From Achromobacter sp. UMC46 (GTDB taxonomy: Bacteria > Pseudomonadota > Gammaproteobacteria > Burkholderiales > Burkholderiaceae_B): 64,000 nt of DNA. Within the stretch, counting starts at the first letter, position 1; every line of letters begins with the position of its first letter. The stretch lies in assembly GCF_014170335.1 (NCBI RefSeq), contig NZ_LZZS01000035.1:62001-126000 (forward strand), written 5' to 3'. Both the position numbers and the translations under genes were made by a program. Positions 8,340 to 17,253 of this stretch are shown piece after piece. Below the pieces are notes generated by a model. That model did not search any database. It was given only the letters and a program-made list of their open reading frames with translations, and was not told where the DNA came from.

Positions 8340-10148
8340 TCAGGGGGCCACGGGGCGGCGCCAGGCCTGGCTGCGCGCCACCAGTGCGCGACTGGCCAGA
8401 TGCAGCACAAGCGCCGCGACGGCGGAACTGGCCATGATCACGGTGCACATGGCGGCGGCCGGACCGATGAAGCCTGCGTCATCCATGTTCAGCACGGCGA
8501 CGGCGGCCAGCACCGTGGTCGGGCTGTACAGGAACACCACGGCCGACACGGTCGTCATGGCGGAAACGAACAGGTAGCGGGCGACATCCAGCGCCGCGGG
8601 CAGGCACATCGGCAAGGTCACGCGCAGGAAGGTCGTCATGCGCGGCACCTTCAGCGACGCCGAGGCGGCTTCGAACTCCGGATCGAGCGCGTTGAGCGCC
8701 GTGGCCGCCGTCAGATGCGCGCTGGTGTAGAAGTGGACGACCGTGCACAGGATCAGCAGCGGCATCGTCCCGTAGAGCACATTCAGGGGGTTCATCAGGC
8801 TATTGAAGAAGAAGATGTAGCCCAGGCCCAGTACCAGGCCGGGAACCGCCATCGGCATCAGCGCCAGCATGCTCACCGCGCCACGCAGGCCGCTGGCCAC
8901 GGCGCCGCGCGCCGGCACTTTCTCCATCATCCAGGCGCCGACGAACACCACCACCGTGCCGATCAGGGCCGTGCAGAACGCCAGCTGCAAGCTGTTGCGC
9001 CAGGCCAGCCAGCCGCCGCCATCCATGTTGTCGAAATCGTAGGACCGCAGCGACAAGGACAGGTTGTACGGCCACATCTTCACGAACGACGCCCAGACGG
9101 CCACGCCGATGATCAGCAGCAGGAAGGCGGCCATCACGCCGGCCAGCGCCAGGAAGGCCGCATCGCGCCGGACATTCGCGCCCGAGACATAGGGCTGGGC
9201 CCGGCCGCTCATCTGGGCCCCTTGGCGGGCGCGCAACCGGCGGTCCAGCACGAAGGTCAGCAAGGCAGGCAGCAGCAACAGGATGCCGATGGCCGCGCCC
9301 TTGGGGAAATTCTGCTGGCCGACCACCGCCTTGTACGCTTCCATGGCCAGCACGTTGTAGTCGCCACCCACCACCTTGGGCACGCCGAAATCGGTCACCG
9401 TCAGCGTGAACACCACGCAGCAGGCCGAAAACACCGCATAACGGGTGCCGGGCAGGGTCACGGTCATGAAGGTGCGCCACGGACCGGCGCCCATCGCGCG
9501 GGCCGCGTCGTAGAGGCGGCCATCGGCCAGGGTCAGGCCGGTCAGCAGGATCATCAGCGCATGCGGGAAGGTGTAGAAGGCCTCGCCCACGACGATGCCC
9601 CAGAAGCCATAAATCGTGGCGCCGCCCGTCAGGCCCTTGAGCAGGCCCTGGTTGCCCAGCAGATAGACCAGCGCGATGCCGGGCAGCAGCGAAGGCGCCA
9701 GCAGCGGCAGCAAGGCGATGGTGCGCAGCAGGCCCTTGCCCGGCAGGCGCGTGCGGGTCAGGCCGTAGGCGAAACCGTAGGCGCAAGGCACCACCATCAG
9801 CATCGTGACGATGCCGACGGTCAGGCTGCGCCCGACCATGGACAGGAAGCCGTCCGCGCCGATAATGCCGGTCACGACCGACAGGCCCGCCCAGGCGCCG
9901 TCGCTGTCGGTGACGGACTTGGCCAGGATCGCCGCCAGCGGCAATGCCAGGAACAGCACCAGGAACAGCACCAGCGCGCCCTGCCCCGCCGTCAATCCCA
10001 GCGTGCCGATCCAGCCGGGCAGCGGGCGGCGGCCCAGGACGGCCATGACGGCGGGCTGAGCGGCCGCAGCGGATGGCACGGCGGCGGCGGCCGGCTCGGC
10101 GGCGGAGGGTCCGGTCACGGCGGAATCAAGCGTAGGCGCGAATCGCAT
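8340..10148 (-). CDS. 2-aminoethylphosphonate ABC transporter permease, double-domain
   Basis: Inner-membrane permease of 602 residues with two BPD_transp_1 units in one chain, about residues 90-290 and 370-590. Each has the E-A-x-x-x-x-G loop that contacts the ATPase (Y-D-A-A-R-A-M-G-A and F-E-A-A-S-A-S-L-K). This is the FbpB-like fused layout seen in AEP importers. The first 45 residues are Ala/Pro-rich and cytoplasmic. The ATG at 10148 overlaps the ATPase gene by 23 bases and has GGAG about ten bases upstream; a GTG six bases past the ATPase stop is an alternative start. It pairs with the ATPase and binding protein of the same operon. Confidence 0.85.
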   Translation of the reverse strand: MRFAPTLDSAVTGPSAAEPAAAAVPSAAAAQPAVMAVLGRRPLPGWIGTLGLTAGQGALVLFLVLFLALPLAAILAKSVTDSDGAWAGLSVVTGIIGADGFLSMVGRSLTVGIVTMLMVVPCAYGFAYGLTRTRLPGKGLLRTIALLPLLAPSLLPGIALVYLLGNQGLLKGLTGGATIYGFWGIVVGEAFYTFPHALMILLTGLTLADGRLYDAARAMGAGPWRTFMTVTLPGTRYAVFSACCVVFTLTVTDFGVPKVVGGDYNVLAMEAYKAVVGQQNFPKGAAIGILLLLPALLTFVLDRRLRARQGAQMSGRAQPYVSGANVRRDAAFLALAGVMAAFLLLIIGVAVWASFVKMWPYNLSLSLRSYDFDNMDGGGWLAWRNSLQLAFCTALIGTVVVFVGAWMMEKVPARGAVASGLRGAVSMLALMPMAVPGLVLGLGYIFFFNSLMNPLNVLYGTMPLLILCTVVHFYTSAHLTAATALNALDPEFEAASASLKVPRMTTFLRVTLPMCLPAALDVARYLFVSAMTTVSAVVFLYSPTTVLAAVAVLNMDDAGFIGPAAAMCTVIMASSAVAALVLHLASRALVARSQAWRRPVAP

Positions 10149-11199
10149 GGCGCGGCAGCTCCACCCAGCAGCGGCTGGCAGCGTGAGGGCCCAACAGGGC
10201 GTCTCCGATTTCAGGGGACACGATGGAATGCACGGTGGACCCGGGCACGCCTTCCAGGCGCAGGGCCAGACGGTAGCCGCGGCCCAGGAACACGCCGTCC
10301 AACACGTCGGCCAGCATGGAGTTGGGTTCTTCCGGACGCGCCATGCTGACGCGCACCGCTTCGGGGCGCACGAACAGCTTGCCCGACGCGCCGTCCAGCG
10401 CCTCGTCCACGGCCAGTTCCTGGCGGCCCACGCGGGCGCGGTGGGCATCGATGCGCTCGAACGGCAGCCAATTCGCCTCGCCCACGAAATCGGCGATGAA
10501 GGCCGAACCCGGCTGGCGGTAGAGTTCGCGCGGGGTGCCGTACTGTTCGATCACGCCGCCGTTCATGACGGCGATGCGGTCGGCCATCACCATGGCTTCT
10601 TCCTGGTCATGCGTCACCATCAGCGTCGTGATGGACAGGCGCTTCTGCAAGGCGCGCAGTTCGATGCGCAGATGCTCGCGCACCCGGGCATCCAGGGCGG
10701 ACATGGGTTCGTCCAGCAGCAATAGGGACGGCGACGGTGCCAGCGCGCGCGCCAGGGCCACGCGCTGCTGCTGGCCGCCGGAGATCTGCCCCGGATATTT
10801 TTCCGCCGCGCCCGACAGGCCCACCAGGGCCAGCATTTCCTCGACCCGGCTGGCGACGTGCTTGCGGTGGGCGCGCTTGCCGCTCAGGCCGTAAGCCACG
10901 TTCTGGGCCACGGTCAGGTTGGGAAACAGCGCATAGGACTGGAACAGGATGCCGTAGTCGCGCTCTTGCGGCTCGGCGTGCGAAATATCCCGGCCCGACA
11001 GCACGATGGCGCCGCTGTCCTGACGCTCCAGGCCGGCGATGGCCCGCAGCAGTGTCGTCTTGCCGCAACCGGACGGGCCCAGCAGGCACACCAGCTCTCC
11101 CGCGCGGATATCCAGCGAAACATCGGCCAGCGCCGTATGGCTGCCGAACCGTTTCACGAGATTTCGAACTGTCAGGAAGGCGTTATCGGGTTGGGGCAT
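10126..11199 (-). CDS. 2-aminoethylphosphonate ABC transporter ATP-binding protein
   Basis: ATPase of a PotA/FbpC-type importer, 357 residues. Visible motifs are Walker A G-P-S-G-C-G-K-T-T, Q-loop F-Q-S-Y-A-L-F-P, signature I-S-G-G-Q-Q-Q-R-V-A, Walker B L-L-L-L-D-E-P and the switch T-H-D-Q-E-E-A. A C-terminal TOBE-like regulatory domain covers about residues 240-350. The ATG at 11199 has GGAGG six bases upstream. It is the first gene of the minus-strand phosphonate set, divergent from a LysR regulator, and energises the fused permease that overlaps its 3' end. Confidence 0.9.
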   Translation of the reverse strand: MPQPDNAFLTVRNLVKRFGSHTALADVSLDIRAGELVCLLGPSGCGKTTLLRAIAGLERQDSGAIVLSGRDISHAEPQERDYGILFQSYALFPNLTVAQNVAYGLSGKRAHRKHVASRVEEMLALVGLSGAAEKYPGQISGGQQQRVALARALAPSPSLLLLDEPMSALDARVREHLRIELRALQKRLSITTLMVTHDQEEAMVMADRIAVMNGGVIEQYGTPRELYRQPGSAFIADFVGEANWLPFERIDAHRARVGRQELAVDEALDGASGKLFVRPEAVRVSMARPEEPNSMLADVLDGVFLGRGYRLALRLEGVPGSTVHSIVSPEIGDALLGPHAASRCWVELPRHAIRAYA

Positions 11200-11245
11200 G
11201 GTGCCTCCGGTCTGGGAACGAAGGCAGTATGGAAGCCGCGTATTG

Positions 11246-11260
11246 AGTGTTTATGACACT
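11246..11260. promoter_or_regulatory. candidate LysR operator in the phosphonate divergon
   Basis: AGTGT (11246-11250) and ACACT (11256-11260) form a perfect inverted repeat around TTATG. It lies between the divergent ABC ATPase gene and the LysR gene, about 47 bases upstream of the ATPase start. It contains a T-N11-A element as expected of LysR-type sites. Function is inferred from symmetry and position. Confidence 0.45.
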
Positions 11261-11346
11261 TCGCGCAAATGCAGTAATAAAAACATCAAATTATTTTGGT
11301 GTACTGGCGGTCTTGCGCATTGCGTCCCTTTCCCGCCCCCATCATC

Positions 11347-12210
11347 GTGCTCGTCGCCGAACTCAAATCCTTCTATGCCGTGGCCCGCTGCGGCACCGTC
11401 ACCAAAGCCGCCGCCCAGTTGGGCGTCAGCCAGCCCACGGTGACGGGGCAGTTGCGCCAGCTGGAGTCGCGTTACGGCGTCGAACTGTTCCACCGGCAAG
11501 GCCGCGGCATGCGCCTGTCCGACGCCGGCCAGAGCCTGATGCCCATGGTGGAGAAGCTGGTCCAGCAGGAAACCGAGATCGATTTCCGGCTGCGCGACGC
11601 CAGCGACCTGCGCGAAGGCAACCTGCGGATCGGCGCCACCGGCCCCTTCTACATCATGGACACGGTGCGCCGTTACAACCAGCGCTACCCGGGCATCGAC
11701 CTGACCGTGACGATCGGCAACTCGCAGTCGATGCTGCAGGCGCTGCACGACTACCGCATCGAGATTGCCACGTCTTCCTTTCTGATGGATGACAAGCACC
11801 TGTACCGCCGGATGATCGCGGCCGACCCGATTCGCGTGGTGACGCACCGCGACCACCCGCTGGCGCGCCGCAGCCAGGTCCGTCTGGCCGATCTGGCCGA
11901 CCACGCCGTGCTGTTGCGCGAACCCGGCTCCATGACGCGCCAGTTGACCGAGGACGCCCTGGCGGCGGCCGGGGTCACCGTGCGGCGCACGCTGGAGATC
12001 GGCAGCCGGGAATCGATCCGCCAAGCCATCCTGTGCGAACTGGGCATCAGCCTGATCCCGTCGCGTGAAATCCCGTCGCACCCCGATCTGGCCGCCCTGG
12101 ACATCCAGGGCGCCGACATCGTGATGAACGAATACCTGTACTGCCTGCGCGAGCGCCAACCGGTGCAATTGATCGCGCGCTTTCTGGAGATGGCGCCGGC
12201 AGCCGGCTGA
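11347..12210 (+). CDS. LysR-family regulator of phosphonate use
   Basis: LysR-type regulator, about 287 residues. The N-terminal helix-turn-helix reads A-A-A-Q-L-G-V-S-Q-P-T-V-T-G-Q-L-R-Q-L-E. The effector-binding domain starts near residue 85 (L-R-I-G-A-T-G-P-F-Y-I-M-D). It resembles the LysR proteins recurrently linked to aminoethylphosphonate catabolism. It is divergent from the importer/phnX set and 53 bases upstream of the HD oxygenase gene, so it probably controls both arms. The start is uncertain: the GTG at 11347 gives a standard LysR N-terminus, a TTG at 11296 is the alternative, and neither has a clear ribosome site. Confidence 0.82.
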   Translation: MLVAELKSFYAVARCGTVTKAAAQLGVSQPTVTGQLRQLESRYGVELFHRQGRGMRLSDAGQSLMPMVEKLVQQETEIDFRLRDASDLREGNLRIGATGPFYIMDTVRRYNQRYPGIDLTVTIGNSQSMLQALHDYRIEIATSSFLMDDKHLYRRMIAADPIRVVTHRDHPLARRSQVRLADLADHAVLLREPGSMTRQLTEDALAAAGVTVRRTLEIGSRESIRQAILCELGISLIPSREIPSHPDLAALDIQGADIVMNEYLYCLRERQPVQLIARFLEMAPAAG

Positions 12211-12263
12211 CCCGCCAGGGTCACTGCCCGCCTCTTCCCCTTGCGGCCACTCAGGAGACAACC

Positions 12264-12833
12264 ATGGCCTTCACCTTGCAAGAAATCGAGCAGATTTTCC
12301 TGGAACGCGGACACCGTTCCTATCACGGCGAGTCCGTCAGCCATTTGCGGCATGCGCTGCAGACGGCGGCGCTGGCCGAGCGCAACGGCGCCAACGCGCA
12401 ACTGATCACCGCCTGCCTGCTGCACGACTTGGGCCATCTGATCGCCGACCGGCCCGGCACGCCCACGCTGCGCGGCATCGACGACAAGCACCAGTATTTC
12501 GTGCTGCCGTTCCTGCGCGGCCTGTTCAGTTCAGCCGTGCTGGACCCCATCAGGCTCCACGTGGAAGCCAAGCGCTACCTCTGCTATGTGGAGCCGCAAT
12601 ATGAAGCGTCGCTCTCCGAGGATTCGAAGCGCAGCCTGGCATTGCAGGGGGGCAGTTTCGACGCGGGCCAGGCGGTGGATTTCGCGAGCATGCCCGGCGC
12701 GCCGGATGCGATTCGCCTGAGGCGCTGGGACGACATGGCCAAGGTGCCGGGGCTGGCCACGCCGCCCCTGGACCACTTCCTGGAAATCGCGGAAAGCGTC
12801 TCGGGACGGGTGAAGCTGGCCGCGATCTGGTGA
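12264..12833 (+). CDS. PhnZ-like HD-domain phosphonate oxygenase
   Basis: HD-fold protein of 189 residues, of the phosphonate-associated HDIG group that includes PhnZ. PhnZ is a mixed-valent diiron oxygenase cleaving (R)-2-amino-1-hydroxyethylphosphonate to glycine and phosphate. Likely iron ligands are His30, His54-Asp55, His76, His99 and Asp156, in the same order and near-constant offset as I recall for PhnZ. The Y-x-x-E pair (Tyr20, Glu23) that guards the PhnZ active site is present, as is Lys103. The ATG at 12264 follows AGGAG. It is co-directional with the LysR gene. The hydroxylase PhnY that makes the PhnZ substrate is not in the window. Confidence 0.8.
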   Translation: MAFTLQEIEQIFLERGHRSYHGESVSHLRHALQTAALAERNGANAQLITACLLHDLGHLIADRPGTPTLRGIDDKHQYFVLPFLRGLFSSAVLDPIRLHVEAKRYLCYVEPQYEASLSEDSKRSLALQGGSFDAGQAVDFASMPGAPDAIRLRRWDDMAKVPGLATPPLDHFLEIAESVSGRVKLAAIW

Positions 12834-12840
12834 GGGCCGC

Positions 12841-13692
12841 TTAGGCGTCTTTAGCCACCGGGCGCGACGGGTCGCTGCACCATTCGCTCCAGGAGCCCGG
12901 GTACAGGCGCGACCCCGTCAGGCCCGCGATCTCCATCGACAGCAGGTTGTGGCAGGCTGTGATGCCCGAGCCGCACTGGTGGACGATGGAGGCCGGGTCG
13001 CGGCCGTCCAGCAGGCTGGAGAATTCGGCGCGCAGCTGTTCGGCGCTTTTGAAGCGGCCGTCGGCCTGCAGGTTTTCGCCGTTGGGGCGGTTCAACGCGC
13101 CCGGAATGTGCCCGGCCACGGGATCCATGGGCTCGACCTCGCCGCGGTAGCGGTTGGCGGCGCGCGCGTCGATCACGGTGAAGGACGGCTGGGCGATGTT
13201 GTCCAGCACCGCCTTCGCGTCCACGGCGCCCGCCAGCGACGGGCCCGGCTCCACGGGCTTGCCTGCCTGGACGGCGGCAGCGGCTTCGGTGACGGTCGGC
13301 AATCCGGCGGCCACCCAGGCCTGCCAGCCGCCGTCCAGCACGGCCACGCGGTCGTGGCCCAGCCAGCGCAACATCCACCACAGGTGCGCGCCATACATGC
13401 CGCCGCTGGCGTCGTAAGCCACGACCAGCGTCTGCGGCGTCACGCCGTGCGCGGCCATCAGCGCGCCGAACCCGGCCCGCGAGGGCAAGGGGTGGCGGCC
13501 GTTTTTGCCGGTACGCGGCGCGGCCAGTTCGGTCTCGTGGTCCAGGTGGCGGGCGCCGGGGATATGGCCGGCGTCATAGGCCTGACGGCCGGCCGCATGG
13601 TTGGTCAGGTCATGGCGCACATCGAACACGCGCACGTCGGGCGTACCCAGGCGAGCGGCCAGATCGGCGGCGGAAATCAGTGTCATCGTCAT
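12841..13692 (-). CDS. sseA: sulfurtransferase, 3-mercaptopyruvate/thiosulfate type
   Basis: Two-domain rhodanese, 283 residues, transferring sulfane sulfur from mercaptopyruvate or thiosulfate to a thiophilic acceptor. An inactive N-terminal rhodanese domain (about 1-135) precedes a catalytic one (about 155-280). The active-site loop is H-Q-C-G-S-G-I-T-A, closer to the mercaptopyruvate type (C-G-S-G-x-T-A) than to classical rhodanese (C-R-K-G-x-T). The ATG at 13692 has GGAG eight bases upstream. The phosphonate HD gene converges on it only 7 bases away, with no terminator between them. The EamA exporter gene lies 31 bases upstream, probably co-transcribed. Confidence 0.87.
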   Translation of the reverse strand: MTMTLISAADLAARLGTPDVRVFDVRHDLTNHAAGRQAYDAGHIPGARHLDHETELAAPRTGKNGRHPLPSRAGFGALMAAHGVTPQTLVVAYDASGGMYGAHLWWMLRWLGHDRVAVLDGGWQAWVAAGLPTVTEAAAAVQAGKPVEPGPSLAGAVDAKAVLDNIAQPSFTVIDARAANRYRGEVEPMDPVAGHIPGALNRPNGENLQADGRFKSAEQLRAEFSSLLDGRDPASIVHQCGSGITACHNLLSMEIAGLTGSRLYPGSWSEWCSDPSRPVAKDA

Positions 13693-13723
13693 TCGGTGTG
13701 CTCCGGGTCGAGAGGAACGCGGG

Positions 13724-14578
13724 TCAGGCCGGCTTGGGGTCGCGCATCGTGCGCCACACCGACAGCAGCCCCGCGGAAATGATCAAGCCCATGCCGGCCC
13801 AGGCCACGCCGTCCAGGTGGTCGCCCCAGAGGCCCATGCCCAGCAAGGCCGCGAAGATAATGGTGCTGTATTGCAACGCTGCGGTCAGCAGCGCCGACCC
13901 CATGCCGAAGGCCCGGGTCATGGCCAACTGGCCGAACATGCCGGCCACGCCGACGCCGAACAGCGACGCGTAACCCTGCCAGTCGGCGTGGCCCCAGCCT
14001 TCGAACCACAACCCGGCCAGGCTGGACACGCAGACTGCCACGGAAAAGAACAGCACGGTGCGCCATTCTGGTTCGCCGATGCGGCCCAATTGGCGGATCT
14101 GCATCATGGCGATCGCCGACATGGCGCCTGCGCCCATCCCCATCACCGCGGCCACCCACTGGTCGTCGTTGATGCTGGGCCGCAGCACGGCGATCACGCC
14201 CAGGAAGCCCAGCGCCACCGCCACGATGCGCACCGGGTCGCGCTGCGCGCCGCCCCAGCCCAGCATCCAACAGGCGATGAAAAGCGGCGCGGTGTAGTTC
14301 AGGCTGGTGGCGGTGGCCAGCGGCAGGTGAGAAATGGCGAAAAATCCCAGCCACATCGACGTGACGCCGGACAGGTTGCGCCACAGGTGCAGCTTCCAGC
14401 TGGTCGGAATGATGGATTGCCGGCCGGCGCGCGCCCACAGCAGCAGGAGGATCACCGAAGGCAGCCCGCGGAACAGGACGATCTGCGGGAGGGAGGCGCC
14501 GTGCTCGGTGCCGAGCTTCACGAACGACCCCATGATGGCGAACATGGCGGACGCCAACAACATCCAAAGAGCCTGCAT
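13724..14578 (-). CDS. EamA/DMT-family transporter
   Basis: Drug/metabolite-transporter superfamily membrane protein of 284 residues with ten predicted hydrophobic helices in two EamA repeats (about 3-135 and 150-275). The conserved P-L-A-T-A-T-S-L-N-Y-T-A-P-L-F segment of helix 3-4 is present. Such proteins usually export metabolites such as amino acids. The start at 14578 (M-Q-A-L-W-M-L-L) places helix 1 at the N-terminus, but no good ribosome site precedes it. It lies upstream of and co-directional with the sulfurtransferase gene and divergent from htpX. The substrate cannot be read. Confidence 0.83.
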   Translation of the reverse strand: MQALWMLLASAMFAIMGSFVKLGTEHGASLPQIVLFRGLPSVILLLLWARAGRQSIIPTSWKLHLWRNLSGVTSMWLGFFAISHLPLATATSLNYTAPLFIACWMLGWGGAQRDPVRIVAVALGFLGVIAVLRPSINDDQWVAAVMGMGAGAMSAIAMMQIRQLGRIGEPEWRTVLFFSVAVCVSSLAGLWFEGWGHADWQGYASLFGVGVAGMFGQLAMTRAFGMGSALLTAALQYSTIIFAALLGMGLWGDHLDGVAWAGMGLIISAGLLSVWRTMRDPKPA

Positions 14579-14731
14579 TGGGGTCTGCGCTAAGGGAAAA
14601 GTGGGGGTGGAATAGGGGAAAGCGATACTATACTCTTCGTCGCCGGGAGCGGCGCCGGCGAGTCGGGGAACTGGCTGGCCGCCGCGATGTCGAACCCGGG
14701 TATTTCCCGCTCGCAGAGGAACACAAAAAAC

Positions 14732-15613
14732 ATGAAACGCATTGTCTTGTTCGTCATCACCAACCTGGCCGTCATGCTCGTGCTGTCGGCCACGCTGCGC
14801 ATCCTGGGCGTAGACCGCTACATCACCGCCAACGGCCTGAACCTGAACGCCCTCCTGATCTTCTCGGTCGTCGTGGGCTTCACGGGCGCGATCATCTCGC
14901 TGCTGATCAGCAAGCCGATGGCCAAATGGAGCACCGGCGCGCAGGTGCTGGACCCGAACGCCCCGCGCAACCAGCGCGAAGCCTGGCTGCTCGACACCGT
15001 GCACCAGCTGGCCGACCGCGCCGGCATCGGCCGCCCGGAAGTCGCCATCTATGACGGCGCCCCCAACGCATTCGCCACCGGCGCGTTCAAGAACGACTCG
15101 CTGGTCGCCGTGTCGACGGGCCTCCTGGAAAGCATGAGCGAAGAGGAAGTCGCCGCCGTGCTGGCGCACGAAGTGGCCCACATCGCCAACGGCGACATGG
15201 TCACGCTGACGCTCATCCAGGGCGTGGTGAACACGTTCGTCGTGTTCCTGGCCCGGGTGGTCGGCTACTTCATCGACCGCGTCGTGTTCAAGAACGAACG
15301 CGGCATCGGCCCGGGCTACTACATCACCGTGCTGGTCTGTGAGATCATTTTCGGCGTCCTGGCCTCCATCATCGTGGCCTGGTTCTCGCGCCAGCGCGAA
15401 TACCGCGCCGACGCCGGTTCCGCCCACCTGATGGGCGCGCGCGAACCCATGATCCGTGCCCTGGCCCGCCTGGGCGGCCTGGAACCGGGCGACCTGCCCA
15501 AGTCCTTCGAAGCCTCGGGCATCACCGGCCGAGGCGGCTTCGCGGCCATGTTCGCTTCGCACCCGCCGATCCCGTCCCGCATCGCCGCGCTGCAGAACGC
15601 GCGAGTCATCTAA
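14732..15613 (+). CDS. htpX: membrane-bound zinc metalloprotease HtpX
   Basis: Inner-membrane M48 protease of 293 residues, involved in quality control of membrane proteins. Two N-terminal membrane helices (about 4-25 and 35-55) precede the zinc site His146-Glu147-x-x-His150 (H-E-V-A-H). Further helices follow, then the third-ligand region [10 protein letters not shown]. Length matches the family. The ATG at 14732 follows AGAGGA. TATACT at 14629-14634 may be a -10 element; no sigma-32 consensus was found. A bidirectional terminator separates it from sdaA. Confidence 0.93.
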   Translation: MKRIVLFVITNLAVMLVLSATLRILGVDRYITANGLNLNALLIFSVVVGFTGAIISLLISKPMAKWSTGAQVLDPNAPRNQREAWLLDTVHQLADRAGIGRPEVAIYDGAPNAFATGAFKNDSLVAVSTGLLESMSEEEVAAVLAHEVAHIANGDMVTLTLIQGVVNTFVVFLARVVGYFIDRVVFKNERGIGPGYYITVLVCEIIFGVLASIIVAWFSRQREYRADAGSAHLMGAREPMIRALARLGGLEPGDLPKSFEASGITGRGGFAAMFASHPPIPSRIAALQNARVI

Positions 15614-15636
15614 GCCAGCCCCGGCTAGACGGCAAC

Positions 15637-15664
15637 AAAAAGCCCCTCCTCGGAGGGGCTTTTT
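15637..15664. terminator. bidirectional intrinsic terminator
   Basis: Five A, GCCCCTCC, a two-base turn, GGAGGGGC and five T form a perfect symmetric hairpin between the converging htpX and sdaA genes. Confidence 0.88.
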
Positions 15665-15687
15665 CATGGGCGGCGCCTGCCGGCGCT

Positions 15688-17079
<1,392 letters not shown>

Positions 17080-17253
17080 GCAACACCCCAGTACATCAAA
17101 GAATAGTCAGGCAATGATACGCGTAGCCACAGCCGCACGCAGCAAAGCCCCGCCGGGCGTATGCTGTATCAGGCCTACGGGTTTCCCCGCCCAGCCAGGC
17201 GTGCGATCATTACAGAATTATTACTTGTCATAAAAAGAAGGGAACACCCCTGG

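Noticed and set aside
7368-10349. A 993-codon open frame on the plus strand opposite phnX and the permease
   Set aside because: It is low-complexity (Gly/Arg/His/Gln), antiparallel to three genes with clear family motifs, and typical of GC-rich third-position artefacts.
14579-14731. A heat-shock (sigma-32) promoter for htpX
   Set aside because: No CTTGAAA / CCCCAT-type pair could be found; only a TATACT -10-like hexamer is present.
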